Shown here piece after piece: positions 16,990 through 25,756 of a stretch of DNA of 32,563 bases; position 1 is the stretch's first letter; each line of letters opens with the position of its first letter. Source of the stretch: a bacterium (GTDB taxonomy: Bacteria > CSSED10-310 > JAJRTK01); the NCBI GenBank assembly GCA_024278345.1, contig JAJRTK010000310.1, forward strand, positions 1 to 32,563. Direction: 5' to 3'. The translations under genes were made by a program, and so were the position numbers. The notes below the pieces were generated by a model. The model had not been told where the DNA came from, did not search any database, and worked only from the letters and a program-made list of their open reading frames with translations.

Positions 16990-18002
16990 GTGCCGCCATC
17001 AGCAAGAACGGGAAACTCACTCGCAAGGATTTTGCCGCCGGCCAGGATGTCCGGTGGTGCCCTGGCTGCGGCGACTACGCGATCCTCGCGGCCGTGCAAT
17101 CCGTCCTTCCCACACTTGGGCTCCCGAAGGAAAGATTTGCCGTCGTGTCGGGCATCGGGTGTTCGAGCCGATTTCCCTACTACATGAACACCTTCGGGTT
17201 CCATTCGATCCACGGTCGGGCCCCGGCCGTGGCCACGGGATTGAAACTGGCGAATCCGGACCTCCAGGTCTGGATCATCACCGGCGATGGGGATGCTCTC
17301 TCTATCGGCGGCAACCATTTCATCCACGCCATGCGGCGGAACCTCGACATCAATATCCTGCTCTTCAACAACCGGATTTACGGGCTAACGAAGGGGCAGT
17401 ACTCGCCGACCTCCGAATTGGGCAAGAAGACAAAATCGACGCCGTACGGCAGTGTTGATCGCCCCTTCATGCCTCTGGCAGTCGCCCTTGGTTCCCAGGC
17501 AACCTTCGTCGCGCGCACCATCGATGTCTTTGGAGCTCACCTGAAGAACACCCTCAAGGCCGCGGCCGCGCACAAGGGAACTTCGTTCGTGGAGATCTAC
17601 CAGAACTGCAATATCTTCAATAATGGCGCGTGGCTCAACGTCACCGACAAAAGTGTGCGGCACGAAAACATCCTCTATCTTGAGGATGGCAAGCCGATGG
17701 TCTTCGGCACGCAGAGCCCCAAGGGCCTTCGGCTCAATGGCGCCGAATTGGAGATCGTCGATGCCGCGGAGCATGCGGATGAAATCCTTGTCCACGATGC
17801 CGGCCGCCAGGATCCCACTGTCGCCTTCCTGCTGACGCAGCTTGGTTCGGGCATTCCACGGCCCATCGGTATCTTCCGCTCCGTGGAGGCGCCTACGTAC
17901 GACGCAGGTGTCATGGAACAGATCCAGACCGCCAAGCAACAGCAGGGCGAAGGGAGCCTGAAAGACCTCCTCTACTCCACCGATTCCTGGGTCGTCTCCT
18001 AG
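16986..18002 (+). CDS. korB: 2-oxoacid:ferredoxin oxidoreductase, beta (TPP-binding) subunit
   Basis: The 338-residue protein carries the beta-subunit features. CPGCGD lies at residues 25-30, SGIGCSSRFPYYMNTFGFHS follows, and the thiamine-diphosphate motif runs from GDGD (100-103) through a conserved Asn near 128-129 to YGLTKGQYSPTS. The NRIYGLTKGQYSPTS wording is typical of the KorB/2-oxoglutarate group. The protein holds TPP and one [4Fe-4S] cluster in this family: Cys25 and Cys28 are two ligands, and further cysteines lie at 59 and in the NCNIF segment. The ATG overlaps the korA stop. The gene ends just before a bidirectional terminator. The ferredoxin gene on the opposite strand is a plausible electron partner. 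Confidence 0.92.
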   Translation: MSAAISKNGKLTRKDFAAGQDVRWCPGCGDYAILAAVQSVLPTLGLPKERFAVVSGIGCSSRFPYYMNTFGFHSIHGRAPAVATGLKLANPDLQVWIITGDGDALSIGGNHFIHAMRRNLDINILLFNNRIYGLTKGQYSPTSELGKKTKSTPYGSVDRPFMPLAVALGSQATFVARTIDVFGAHLKNTLKAAAAHKGTSFVEIYQNCNIFNNGAWLNVTDKSVRHENILYLEDGKPMVFGTQSPKGLRLNGAELEIVDAAEHADEILVHDAGRQDPTVAFLLTQLGSGIPRPIGIFRSVEAPTYDAGVMEQIQTAKQQQGEGSLKDLLYSTDSWVVS

Positions 18003-18108
18003 GCCCTCGAAAAGATCCCCCGTCCTCCGGCACACAAGAGGAAGGGGTCCGCGCCGGAAAAACCTGGACGTCGAGGGTTTCGGGTTCCTGGGCCTTCTGG
18101 CGCCGAAA

Positions 18109-18152
18109 GAAAAAGGGCACCTTGAACCACGAAGTTCGAGGCGCCCTCTTTT
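18109..18152. terminator. Bidirectional intrinsic terminator between korB and ferredoxin gene
   Basis: GGGCACCTTGAAC (18115-18127) pairs with GTTCGAGGCGCCC (18134-18146) through 13 positions, with one mismatch and one G-T wobble, around a six-base loop. An A-run (about 18109-18114) precedes it and CTCTTTT follows, so it can terminate transcription in both directions. It sits between convergent genes. Confidence 0.75.
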
Positions 18153-18211
18153 CTTGCCCAACCTCTTCTTGCCCGAACCAGCGCATGACCGCCAGAACCG
18201 ACAAGGACCGG

Positions 18212-18469
18212 CTACTGGTAGTATGCCGCGTTCCGCTCGATGAAATCTTCCCATTCCTCCGGCAGCTCGTCTTCTGGAAAGATGGCGTTCGGCGGGCAGA
18301 CAGGTTCACAGGCACCACAATCAATACATTCATCAGGATCGATGTACAAAAGCTCTTCTTCGTCGAAATTGGGTTCCTCCCGGGTGGGATGGATACAATC
18401 GACGGGACAGACCTCTACACACGCGGTGTCCTTGGTATTGATGCACGGTTCAGCAATAATGTACGTCAT
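18212..18469 (-). CDS. fdxA: Seven-iron [3Fe-4S][4Fe-4S] ferredoxin
   Basis: This 85-residue acidic protein has Cys9, Cys17, Cys21 and Cys25 (C-x7-C-x3-CP) and then Cys48, Cys51, Cys54 and Cys58 (C-x2-C-x2-C-x3-CP). The position that would be a cysteine in an 8Fe protein (residue 12) is Thr. By comparison with Azotobacter ferredoxin I this favours a [3Fe-4S] cluster (Cys9, Cys17, Cys58) plus a [4Fe-4S] cluster. The ending [19 protein letters not shown] also matches that group. GGAGGAGG lies five to six bases before ATG 18469. It is convergent with korAB and probably accepts or donates low-potential electrons, possibly for that enzyme. It is 179 bp downstream of the VKOR-DsbA gene and may have its own promoter. 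Confidence 0.93.
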   Translation of the reverse strand: MTYIIAEPCINTKDTACVEVCPVDCIHPTREEPNFDEEELLYIDPDECIDCGACEPVCPPNAIFPEDELPEEWEDFIERNAAYYQ

Positions 18470-18648
18470 GTCAGCCTCCTCCTAGTGACTCCCGAATCCT
18501 TCCCCGTTTCCACGCATTCGCCGTCGAGCACGCGATTGGGAAATCCAAAACTCGGGATGATCCATAGGCTGCTCTATACATCCGCTCACAGGAGGGTGCA
18601 AGCCCAGCCCCAAACCCAAGATTCCCCTACAAATCCACTCTGCCTGAC

Positions 18649-20076
18649 TCAGTGACCCGTAGTAAGCGGGGGATACCCAAGGCGCTGAAGCTCCTTGTTG
18701 GCAGTTTTGCTCCACATTTTGAAATGGGGCAACTTGCGTCCGTTGAGGAAGAGCGTGGGCGTGCCACTGACTCCGCCATCGTGCCCTTCCCTGATCTGGG
18801 CCTGCAACCGAGCCAGAGTCTGGGAGGAATTCATACACTTCTTGAAGGAGGAGGAATCCATCCCAAGCTGGGTAGCAATGTCGGTCACGCTATTCACGTC
18901 GGGCATTCTACCTAACCCGGCAAAGACCTTATCCTGGTAATTGCTGAACCGATCTTGCTCAGCGGCACAGATCCCGCCCAAGGCCAACATGCAGCTTCCA
19001 GAGCTCTTGCGCCGTTTGACATTGGGGTTACAAGCGGGATCTAGGGGATAGTTCTTATAGAAGATCTGGATCCGATCTTTGATCATGGGCAAATAGAAAC
19101 GCATACTTTTGTGGAGATCTCGGCAGTGGCTGCAAAGGTAGTCGAAGAACTCCACTATTTTCACGGGGGCGTTGCTGGCCCCTTTGGAGGGCACGCCGTC
19201 CAGATCGAACTGAAGACGGTCCGACGCCTCGAACTCCTGCATGGACTTTTTGACGTAGTATTCATTGACCTTTGTGGGGTCGTCGAGGATTTTCTTGAGC
19301 TCATCGGCTTGCCGCCGGGCCGCAACGGCTTGCTGCTTGTAGGTTTCCACCTGCCGCGCAAGGTCTTCGTTTCCTCCGGTCGATACGGGCGACGAGATCA
19401 AGTTGGCAAAGGGATCGCTTGATTCCAGGGCCGCCTGGCCATCTGACGAAGCTGTAGAAGAGCCAAGAAGCTCCCCGGGATCTCCCAAAATGCTCAAAGC
19501 CCGCTCTGTCTCTCGAAGATCGAGAGCTGCCTCGCCAGCACCGACAGCCGCGACCAACCCGAGAAGCGAAAAGAGCCAACCGGCCATGAGGAGCCGTCCC
19601 GAAGTTTCCAGCATTGCCTTCCGCGGAAACTTTTGCTTCCGAACGGGCCAAATAAGCGCAAAGGAAACCCCACCAAGAGCATAGGTGGCGATGCAGAGTT
19701 TGCAGAAGCTGCCGATGGCAAAGGCCTGGAGCGCAAATAAAAGGAGATCGACAAGCAGCGCCAGAGCCAAGAAAAGCAAGACGATCCAGCTCGCGGCGAG
19801 TGCGGCGGGGGCGGGAGCCGTCAAAGCCAGGAGCAAGAGGATCGCCATGGAGCTGTAGAAGACGATTCCCAGTCCGGCAAGGGGAACGCCCGCGACTTCT
19901 GAATAGACGCTCTGGTTGACCTCGTTACAGCCTGTCTCTTGGGCTTCTCCGCAAAGTTGGTTGACCGCGGCGACGGCCTCACCTTCTCCATGGTGCTGAA
20001 AAAGAAGCAAACCGGAAATACCTGCTCCCAGAAGAAGCAGAACGATTACGACAATCTTGCGCCATTTGCTGATCAT
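18649..20076 (-). CDS. VKOR-DsbA fusion, disulfide-bond-forming protein
   Basis: The 475-residue protein joins an integral VKOR domain (about residues 5-150) to a periplasmic thioredoxin-like DsbA domain (about 285-475). VKOR features are the loop cysteines Cys42 and Cys50, the GVPLAGLGIVFYS segment, and the active-site Cys125-Lys-Leu-Cys128 at a helix end. A further helix (about 165-180) and an Ala/Glu-rich linker (230-275) lead to the DsbA domain, with FFDYLCSHCRDLH (Cys315, Cys318) and the cis-Pro motif SGTP (Pro440). Such fusions oxidise exported proteins by passing electrons from DsbA through VKOR to quinone, replacing DsbB. AAGG lies four bases upstream of ATG 20076. The gene follows the TPR/J gene by 34 bp in the same direction. 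Confidence 0.9.
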   Translation of the reverse strand: MISKWRKIVVIVLLLLGAGISGLLLFQHHGEGEAVAAVNQLCGEAQETGCNEVNQSVYSEVAGVPLAGLGIVFYSSMAILLLLALTAPAPAALAASWIVLLFLALALLVDLLLFALQAFAIGSFCKLCIATYALGGVSFALIWPVRKQKFPRKAMLETSGRLLMAGWLFSLLGLVAAVGAGEAALDLRETERALSILGDPGELLGSSTASSDGQAALESSDPFANLISSPVSTGGNEDLARQVETYKQQAVAARRQADELKKILDDPTKVNEYYVKKSMQEFEASDRLQFDLDGVPSKGASNAPVKIVEFFDYLCSHCRDLHKSMRFYLPMIKDRIQIFYKNYPLDPACNPNVKRRKSSGSCMLALGGICAAEQDRFSNYQDKVFAGLGRMPDVNSVTDIATQLGMDSSSFKKCMNSSQTLARLQAQIREGHDGGVSGTPTLFLNGRKLPHFKMWSKTANKELQRLGYPPLTTGH

Positions 20077-20110
20077 GAAACCTTGCTCAATGGTGGAAGA
20101 AACGAGAAGT

Positions 20111-21418
20111 TCACCCGCTACCCTGTATCAGCTTCAAATACCGTTTGCGCATATCCGAATCAGAAAGAACCTCGAAAGCCAACCGTAGACTCTCGAAACG
20201 CTGGAAGCTGGTATCGGGCGGAGAGCGCCGCAAAGCCGAAAAATACGCGGACTGAACCTGTTCTGGCCCATCGCTGGGAGATATTGACAACAGGGCAAAG
20301 GGATCGGAGTTCCGCCGAAGTCGGCCTCGTTCCCGGTCCTCGTTTTCTCTCAACAAACGTTTGAACTCGTCACGACTCGCCCTTTGGGCAACAACGGAAA
20401 GACGAAGGTAGCATTCAGGAAGAGTCTCCGATGCACCGGCGCGCAACAAACATTCCATCGCTTCATAGAACGAATGCTCCGCCAACTTCCGCCTGTCCAG
20501 ATGCACGTAGGAGAAGTCCCCCTCCAAAAGCCAGTTTTCACCGGCCATTTGAAGATAGAGGCGTCTCTGTCCGGAATCGCTGCAATAGTTGGCGGCCTCC
20601 AGAGCCATCTCGGCGGCGGAAGCGTATTCGCGAAACCTCTTGGCATAGTGGATGAAGTCGTCGTAGTAACCCAAGACCCGATGCTCTGGCTCGGCGGAGA
20701 ACCGGGCGACCCTCATCGCCCAGATGAGGCCGCATGCGATGCTTTCGTAGGTTCCCTTGCAATGGCCGATATGGGCAATGGCCAGGTAGATCCTCCGGCT
20801 TTTCTGGAGGCTACCCTGCCTTTCGGACTTGGCGGCCATGGAATCGAGCCGCTGTAAAGCGGCACGGTACAGCTTGGCGGCCTCCTTCAAACGGCCAAGC
20901 CGATCATGGCAGAAGGCGATCTCGGTCATGACTTTTGAAGCATGCTCCTCTTCCATCTGGTGCAGGGCATCGGTTTCTAGCCAACGTTCCCAGCAACGGA
21001 CGGCCTCCAAAAACCGCCCGCTCTGCCGATAGCTACGGGCCGCCAAGATCCATTCCTCAGCCGCGGAATAAGCGTCTCCCGCCAGATAGTATGCCCGAAG
21101 CTCCCGATATTGGTGGCCAGCTTCAAGAAAGTCGCCCCGGGCAAGATAAACCCTCACCAAGTCCCTGGAGGAGCTAGATTTTTCGAAACATCCAAGCGCC
21201 TCGTCAAAGTGGCCTCGCGCCTCAAAGAGGCAGCCCATCTTTCTATGCGCCCGAACCTCATTGCGAATATCCCCGCGACTCCGATAGTATCTGATTCGCA
21301 ACCTCATGGTAAGAATGCGGAGTTGATCGACCAGGCTCAAGACTCCCAGGGCGAGGCGAGGAGCGGCTGGCCTGTATTCTTCATTCTTGGTGACCAGTCC
21401 ATTCTGGAATTGCTCCAC
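20111..21418 (-). CDS. TPR-like helical-repeat protein with degenerate C-terminal J-domain
   Basis: About 435 residues, mostly tandem helical hairpins of TPR type (for example HRKMGCLFEARGHFDEALGC, YLARGDFLEAGHQYRELRAY and CHDRLGRLKEAAKLYRAAL). The last 64 residues read like a J-domain: DPFALLSISPSDGPEQVQSA, then FESLRLAFEVLSDSDMRKRY. However, the HPD tripeptide that activates DnaK is replaced by PPD in LRRSPPDTSF, so it may be a scaffold rather than a true co-chaperone. GTG 21418 is preferred because GGAAGGAGG lies seven bases upstream; the frame is also open from TTG 21466, six bases past the kinase stop. It follows the TPR-kinase gene and precedes VKOR-DsbA in the same direction. Function is unknown; a role assembling kinase targets is only inference. 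Confidence 0.75.
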   Translation of the reverse strand: MEQFQNGLVTKNEEYRPAAPRLALGVLSLVDQLRILTMRLRIRYYRSRGDIRNEVRAHRKMGCLFEARGHFDEALGCFEKSSSSRDLVRVYLARGDFLEAGHQYRELRAYYLAGDAYSAAEEWILAARSYRQSGRFLEAVRCWERWLETDALHQMEEEHASKVMTEIAFCHDRLGRLKEAAKLYRAALQRLDSMAAKSERQGSLQKSRRIYLAIAHIGHCKGTYESIACGLIWAMRVARFSAEPEHRVLGYYDDFIHYAKRFREYASAAEMALEAANYCSDSGQRRLYLQMAGENWLLEGDFSYVHLDRRKLAEHSFYEAMECLLRAGASETLPECYLRLSVVAQRASRDEFKRLLRENEDRERGRLRRNSDPFALLSISPSDGPEQVQSAYFSALRRSPPDTSFQRFESLRLAFEVLSDSDMRKRYLKLIQGSG

Positions 21419-21472
21419 GGCAACGCCTCCTTCCCGTCGGTCCAATCTTGCCAATCGCCGATCCAATCTTCT

Positions 21473-23716
21473 CTATTCAGTCATTTTACCAGCTTCAGGC
21501 CAGATCCACTGTGTATCGAGAAACGGATCGAGGCACCCGAAGAGAACCGTCCCGTCGGGCAGCCGCCGCACCGCGGAAGCCAGACTTTCCAGCTCGGCTC
21601 CCCGCCACCAGCCAGTCCCCCGTAGCCCCATTTGACGGCCAATCTCCTCCAGCAGCTCCTGGACAACCGTTGGCCTGGTATCTCCAGGCAAGTCATCCCC
21701 GCTCACCCAACAAACCCGACCGGTCTCGAAGTCCACTTCCACAATCAGGGGCAAGAGTGATGGCGAAGTGGCCAACAACAGATCCAGGCGCTTCCTCCGC
21801 CCCCCACTGGGTACATAGGTCCTTTCCATTAGAATGCGCCCGAGCCAATGATCCCTCAGCCGCCGATAGCCTCCGAGTTGATCCGTGCCCTGTGCCAAGA
21901 GCTCGAACCGAGGCTCGGGGAACCGCCCGCCAGAGACTGGCTCCGCTGTGCCAATTTCCCCCACCGGCGGCTCCCATGCCATTTGGCCGGGCGGATGTCC
22001 GGGCAGTGCAGTCTCATCCCCTGGCTCTCCCAACTCCCAACTCGCCTCGGACAGGAGCTGGGCGGCTTCTTTAGCCGATGCTGGACGGTCCAAAGGGTCG
22101 AGAGCCATCAACGAGAAGATGGCCTCCTCCAGGGAACAACTCAGTCGCCGCCCCTGGCAAAGGGGCAGTCGCGGAACACCTCCAAGCTGGTCCCGCACAA
22201 GATCCCGCCCAGAAAAAGGCGGACGCCTGCAGAGCATCTCATACAGGACGACTCCCAAGGCGTAGAGATCCGCCTGCGTCGTCACCCGCTCTCCTCGGAG
22301 CTGCTCAGGTGCAAGATAGCCATAGGTGCCAATGACCGTTCCAGTTTTGGTCCAGGAAGAATCCAACACGTGGGCAACCCCAAAATCGCCTATTTTCAGT
22401 CGCCCCCCTGCATCGAAGAGGAGGTTTCCCGGCTTGAGATCGCGGTGGACAATCCCTTCGAAATGGACTCGCTCGATTCCGGCCAGTGCCTGCAAGATCC
22501 ATCTCCGAATGACGGCTAGGGGAATTGGACTTCGCTGGATCCGCTTCTCCAGGGTCCCCCCAGTCATGAGCTCCGCGGCGATATAGCGGCCTCGGAGCCC
22601 GGTTTCATAGATTTGGACGATATTGGGGTGGCGCAGCCTCGATACCAGGCGTGCCTCCAGCAAGAATCTGTGGAGTGCCTCGGGGCGTTCTTCAAGGCCG
22701 GGGCGAAGCCGCTTGAGAGCGACCCAACGCCCCGACCACCAATCCAAGGCCCTGTAAACAACGGAGCTCGCCCCCTCACCAAGACGTTCCACAAGCTTGA
22801 AATGGCCCAGCTCCCCCAGTCCGGCAGACTCCGCGCCGAAGGGAAGATCGAGTGGCTCCAGATGGAATCGCCGGGGACTTCCCCAAGACTCAGATCCTGG
22901 ATCGGATCGGTGTTCGCCTGTTTCTGACCTGGGGGCCAAGAGATTTTTCCGCTCTGGAAGAGCCCGGATCCGTAGTGCCATGTGACGAGCCGCCTTCGGT
23001 AAGCCCATCCGTTCAAACCCCCAAGAAGCCAGCTCCAAGGCATCTCTGTTGTGCGGCGCCCCCCGCAGAATCGTCTGAGCCTCGGCGACGGCTTCCCGTT
23101 CCCGCCCGGCCCGGAGTAGCAAGTGGCCCAAGAGCGCCCGCGCTTCCATGTCATCGGGTGCCTCGATGAGATGGCGTTTCAAAAGTAGTCCCGCCTCGCC
23201 GACATCCCCGGCGGCAGCAAGCTGGAACGCGGCCTCCAAGAACCATCCGGACTGTAGGAAAAGGCGGCTCGCTTCCCGGTGCTCTCCGGCAACGGCCAGG
23301 AGGTCCGCCGCGCGGCCCAGCCACCCCAAGGAGCTCAGCAGCCGAGCCACGGTGTTCGGGCTCCAACCCGCTTCTAGGAGCAGGGCCGCCTCGGCGACGG
23401 AGATGAGCTCCGTGAGATTTCCCTCTGCCGCCAATCGAAGAGCCCGTTCGCCGGCGCCGCAACGAAGGGCCAACTGACAGGCGGTTTTCAGGTCACCCGC
23501 TAGCTCATAAGAATCGATGGCCCGTTCCCAAAGTTCGGCGGTCTCGAACTTGGCAGCGGCAGCTAGGGGTTCGCCGCGCCTGAGCAGAGCCTCGGCTTCG
23601 GGCAAGGTCTCTTTGGATCCGGTTTCCAAAGGCATGATCCCTTCTTTTTCCAATCCAACCATCTGAGTTCCAGGCAGGCGTTTTGTCGCGGCACGGAGAG
23701 TCCGAACTATATCCAA
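21473..23716 (-). CDS. Ser/Thr protein kinase with N-terminal TPR-like repeats and novel C-terminal region
   Basis: The 747-residue protein has three parts. Residues 36-250 are Ala/Leu/Glu-rich helical repeats of TPR type. Residues 306-575 are a Hanks-type kinase with GEGASSVVY (313-321), Lys335, HRDLKPGN (424-431), DFG (444-446) and an APE motif in YGYLAPEQL, so it should be active. Residues 600-747 form a C-terminal region with mixed hydrophobic strands (LPLIVEVDFETGRVCWVSGD) that I do not recognise. No membrane segment is seen, so it is probably cytosolic. TPR before the kinase is less common than kinase-TPR order. The start is uncertain: TTG 23716 has no clear ribosome site, and ATG 23662 or 23635 are alternatives. 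It lies three bases after the small TPR gene and six bases before the TPR/J frame, indicating one operon. Confidence 0.85.
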   Translation of the reverse strand: MDIVRTLRAATKRLPGTQMVGLEKEGIMPLETGSKETLPEAEALLRRGEPLAAAAKFETAELWERAIDSYELAGDLKTACQLALRCGAGERALRLAAEGNLTELISVAEAALLLEAGWSPNTVARLLSSLGWLGRAADLLAVAGEHREASRLFLQSGWFLEAAFQLAAAGDVGEAGLLLKRHLIEAPDDMEARALLGHLLLRAGREREAVAEAQTILRGAPHNRDALELASWGFERMGLPKAARHMALRIRALPERKNLLAPRSETGEHRSDPGSESWGSPRRFHLEPLDLPFGAESAGLGELGHFKLVERLGEGASSVVYRALDWWSGRWVALKRLRPGLEERPEALHRFLLEARLVSRLRHPNIVQIYETGLRGRYIAAELMTGGTLEKRIQRSPIPLAVIRRWILQALAGIERVHFEGIVHRDLKPGNLLFDAGGRLKIGDFGVAHVLDSSWTKTGTVIGTYGYLAPEQLRGERVTTQADLYALGVVLYEMLCRRPPFSGRDLVRDQLGGVPRLPLCQGRRLSCSLEEAIFSLMALDPLDRPASAKEAAQLLSEASWELGEPGDETALPGHPPGQMAWEPPVGEIGTAEPVSGGRFPEPRFELLAQGTDQLGGYRRLRDHWLGRILMERTYVPSGGRRKRLDLLLATSPSLLPLIVEVDFETGRVCWVSGDDLPGDTRPTVVQELLEEIGRQMGLRGTGWWRGAELESLASAVRRLPDGTVLFGCLDPFLDTQWIWPEAGKMTE

Positions 23717-23719
23717 CGG

Positions 23720-24127
23720 CTACCGGTTGAAAAGAGGCGCCCCGTAAAATTCGAGTTCTTCGTCGATCCAGGCCTTCATCTCGGGATCCTCGGCACTCCA
23801 GCGCCTGGCCTCCTCCAAGAGGATTTTGATCTTGCGGTATTCACCTTTTCCCTGAAGCTCCATGGCTTCTTGGAACAAGTCGTATGCCCTGCCCTCCGAT
23901 TTCACTTTTGCCAGCTCCTCCGCCAGGGAGGGGTGAGTTTCCAAGACTCGCAGAGCTTCCCGGTATCGCCGCATACGGCGATAAGCATAGGCCAGCCAAT
24001 AGGCGCATTCACATTCATTGCCCACCGATTCCGACAGCTCCTCCAGCATCTCGGCCACCATGCCATAACGGCGAAATGACAACATTTTCAGGGCTTCATT
24101 CAGTTTTTGAGCCGTGTCCTGGTCCAT
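23720..24127 (-). CDS. Small TPR-like hypothetical protein
   Basis: This 135-residue soluble protein consists of helical hairpins with TPR-like spacing (CAYWLAYAYRRMRRYREALR near 40-60; YDLFQEAMELQGKGEYRKI near 82-100). It ends in an acidic helix. It carries no catalytic motif. ATG 24127 has a GGTGGGA element upstream. It sits between the VWA gene (154 bp upstream) and the TPR-kinase (3 bp downstream), so a partner or adaptor role for either is possible but unproven. Confidence 0.65.
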   Translation of the reverse strand: MDQDTAQKLNEALKMLSFRRYGMVAEMLEELSESVGNECECAYWLAYAYRRMRRYREALRVLETHPSLAEELAKVKSEGRAYDLFQEAMELQGKGEYRKIKILLEEARRWSAEDPEMKAWIDEELEFYGAPLFNR

Positions 24128-24281
24128 ATCATGGTCCCACCCGATATGATGGTGTTCTTCGTAAAGGCAATGGGTTCATCGGTCAATCAGTGGGCGAGCA
24201 GTGTGTGGCGGCTGCCACGCGATGGGAGCGGAAGGCAACCCAAAGAAAGAAGATCGATGGGTAGCCAGGGGCAACCCTTTT

Positions 24282-25709
24282 TCAAGAAAACTCCTCCAAC
24301 ACCGCCCGGGCCGATGCGACCCGGCGAGCGCCACCTCTGAGGTCTTGCTCCTGCACAATACGGTATCGGTCCAGGAGATGGAGGTTTGCGGGGGCGATAT
24401 CAATCCTGGAAGGAAACAGGATAATGCCTACGATCCGGGCCAGTTTCCGGGCTTCCAAAAGGAGATCCGCCGGCAGGGAGCATTCGTGGTGTGTGATCAT
24501 CACCACCTCGATGAAAGGTTCGGTCCGCTTGAGCTGATCAAGGTGAACCAACAGCTCTTGGAAACAGCGTGCCATGTCCCTGGGTCCGTCGGCCTCGATT
24601 CCGATGGCGGCCGGCAGATTGAACTCGCTGGAAGCAAGGTCGAAGAGCTGGTGCAACCGGGCGTCGAAATAGCGGAAGAGCACATGATGTCCCTTGAGGA
24701 GAGATCGTTTGGCAAGAGCCAAAGCCAGCCCTCGGGCGAAGACAAACCGCCGGCCGCGCATGGAGGCGCTGGAGTCCACCAACAGGTAAGAAGCGTGCTC
24801 TCGGCGCGGCTCCTCCCTGAGCCGGGAAGTGTAGTAGAGTTCCTGATCGAGGAGTTTTTGAAGAAAGATCTCCTGGTCCCAGGCAAGCTCCGTGGGCAGA
24901 AGGGTATCCAAAGACCCGGAGCGAGCCAATCCGGCAACGCCATTGATACTGAAGGATTGCTCCGCTCTGGGATGCTTGGTTTCGTAGAGCGAGGGCAATA
25001 ACTCCATGGAAAAGCTTACGACATCGGCAATCTGAGGTGCAGAAAAGAGCCGCCACAGATCGGCCAGATCTTCCATGGGACTCCGCAGTCGCGAGGGAAA
25101 GGCGGCCAGGAGGCGGAGCGTATCGATGTCCACTCGATTGATACTTGTGGAGACGAGCAACTCGTGGTGGTGGAGAAACCGCACGAACTCCAGTAAGGAG
25201 TCGGAGTCAGATTGCGCGAGGCCCGCGGCAAAGGCGTTGGCGTGCTGAGAAGTCGCCTCCGGAAAGTAGGAAAGGCGCGCTTCCGAGTCGAACTTCTTGC
25301 CTCCGTCACTGGCCCAAGCCATTTGTGGTAGCTTGAGAATCTTCGCCAAGAGGATCCCTAGCACTCGATCGTCCAAACGCCAGGAGGCGATACGCTGAAC
25401 AGCGGGCATCTCTGAAAGGCGGACAAGAAAGTGGCGATAACTGACGATAGCCGAAAGGTCGAGCTTCGAGAGGGTAAAGCGGCGCAACACCTCCCGCCGC
25501 TCCATGATGACGCAAGATCCGCCAGGAGTCGCGGACAGCAGTGCTCCCAAATCATGGAGCAAGAAGATGGGGATTCGGATCCCCAGAAAGCGGCAGATCC
25601 TGTGCCAAAGAACGAGGCGACGGTAGTGCTCAAAGCTCTCCATAAAGACGGCTGAGAACGCCATGGCACCCAAGATTTCGGCCGCCTCTTGGGGGAGCGT
25701 CGTTTCCAT
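24282..25709 (-). CDS. VWA-domain protein (CoxE/ViaA-like)
   Basis: 475 residues from ATG 25709, which has GGAG eight bases upstream; the frame is open for 136 more codons but those overlap the preceding gene. Residues 1-290 are largely helical, with the segments LFSAPQIADVVSF and LLDQELYYTSRLREEP. Residues 303-475 form a von Willebrand A domain with the metal-binding DSSAS (312-316) followed by MRGRRFVFARGLALALAKRS, a hydrophobic HVLFRYFDARLHQLFD strand and a late RIVGIILFP strand. The helical-N, VWA-C layout resembles CoxE and ViaA proteins, which usually pair with a MoxR-type AAA ATPase, but no such ATPase is in the window. Neighbouring TPR and kinase genes suggest a protein-complex assembly or signalling role, which is inference. 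Confidence 0.75.
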   Translation of the reverse strand: METTLPQEAAEILGAMAFSAVFMESFEHYRRLVLWHRICRFLGIRIPIFLLHDLGALLSATPGGSCVIMERREVLRRFTLSKLDLSAIVSYRHFLVRLSEMPAVQRIASWRLDDRVLGILLAKILKLPQMAWASDGGKKFDSEARLSYFPEATSQHANAFAAGLAQSDSDSLLEFVRFLHHHELLVSTSINRVDIDTLRLLAAFPSRLRSPMEDLADLWRLFSAPQIADVVSFSMELLPSLYETKHPRAEQSFSINGVAGLARSGSLDTLLPTELAWDQEIFLQKLLDQELYYTSRLREEPRREHASYLLVDSSASMRGRRFVFARGLALALAKRSLLKGHHVLFRYFDARLHQLFDLASSEFNLPAAIGIEADGPRDMARCFQELLVHLDQLKRTEPFIEVVMITHHECSLPADLLLEARKLARIVGIILFPSRIDIAPANLHLLDRYRIVQEQDLRGGARRVASARAVLEEFS

Positions 25710-25756
25710 TGGCCTCACTCCGAGGATTGAGGCCCCACCGACCTGTCGGGCTTCAT

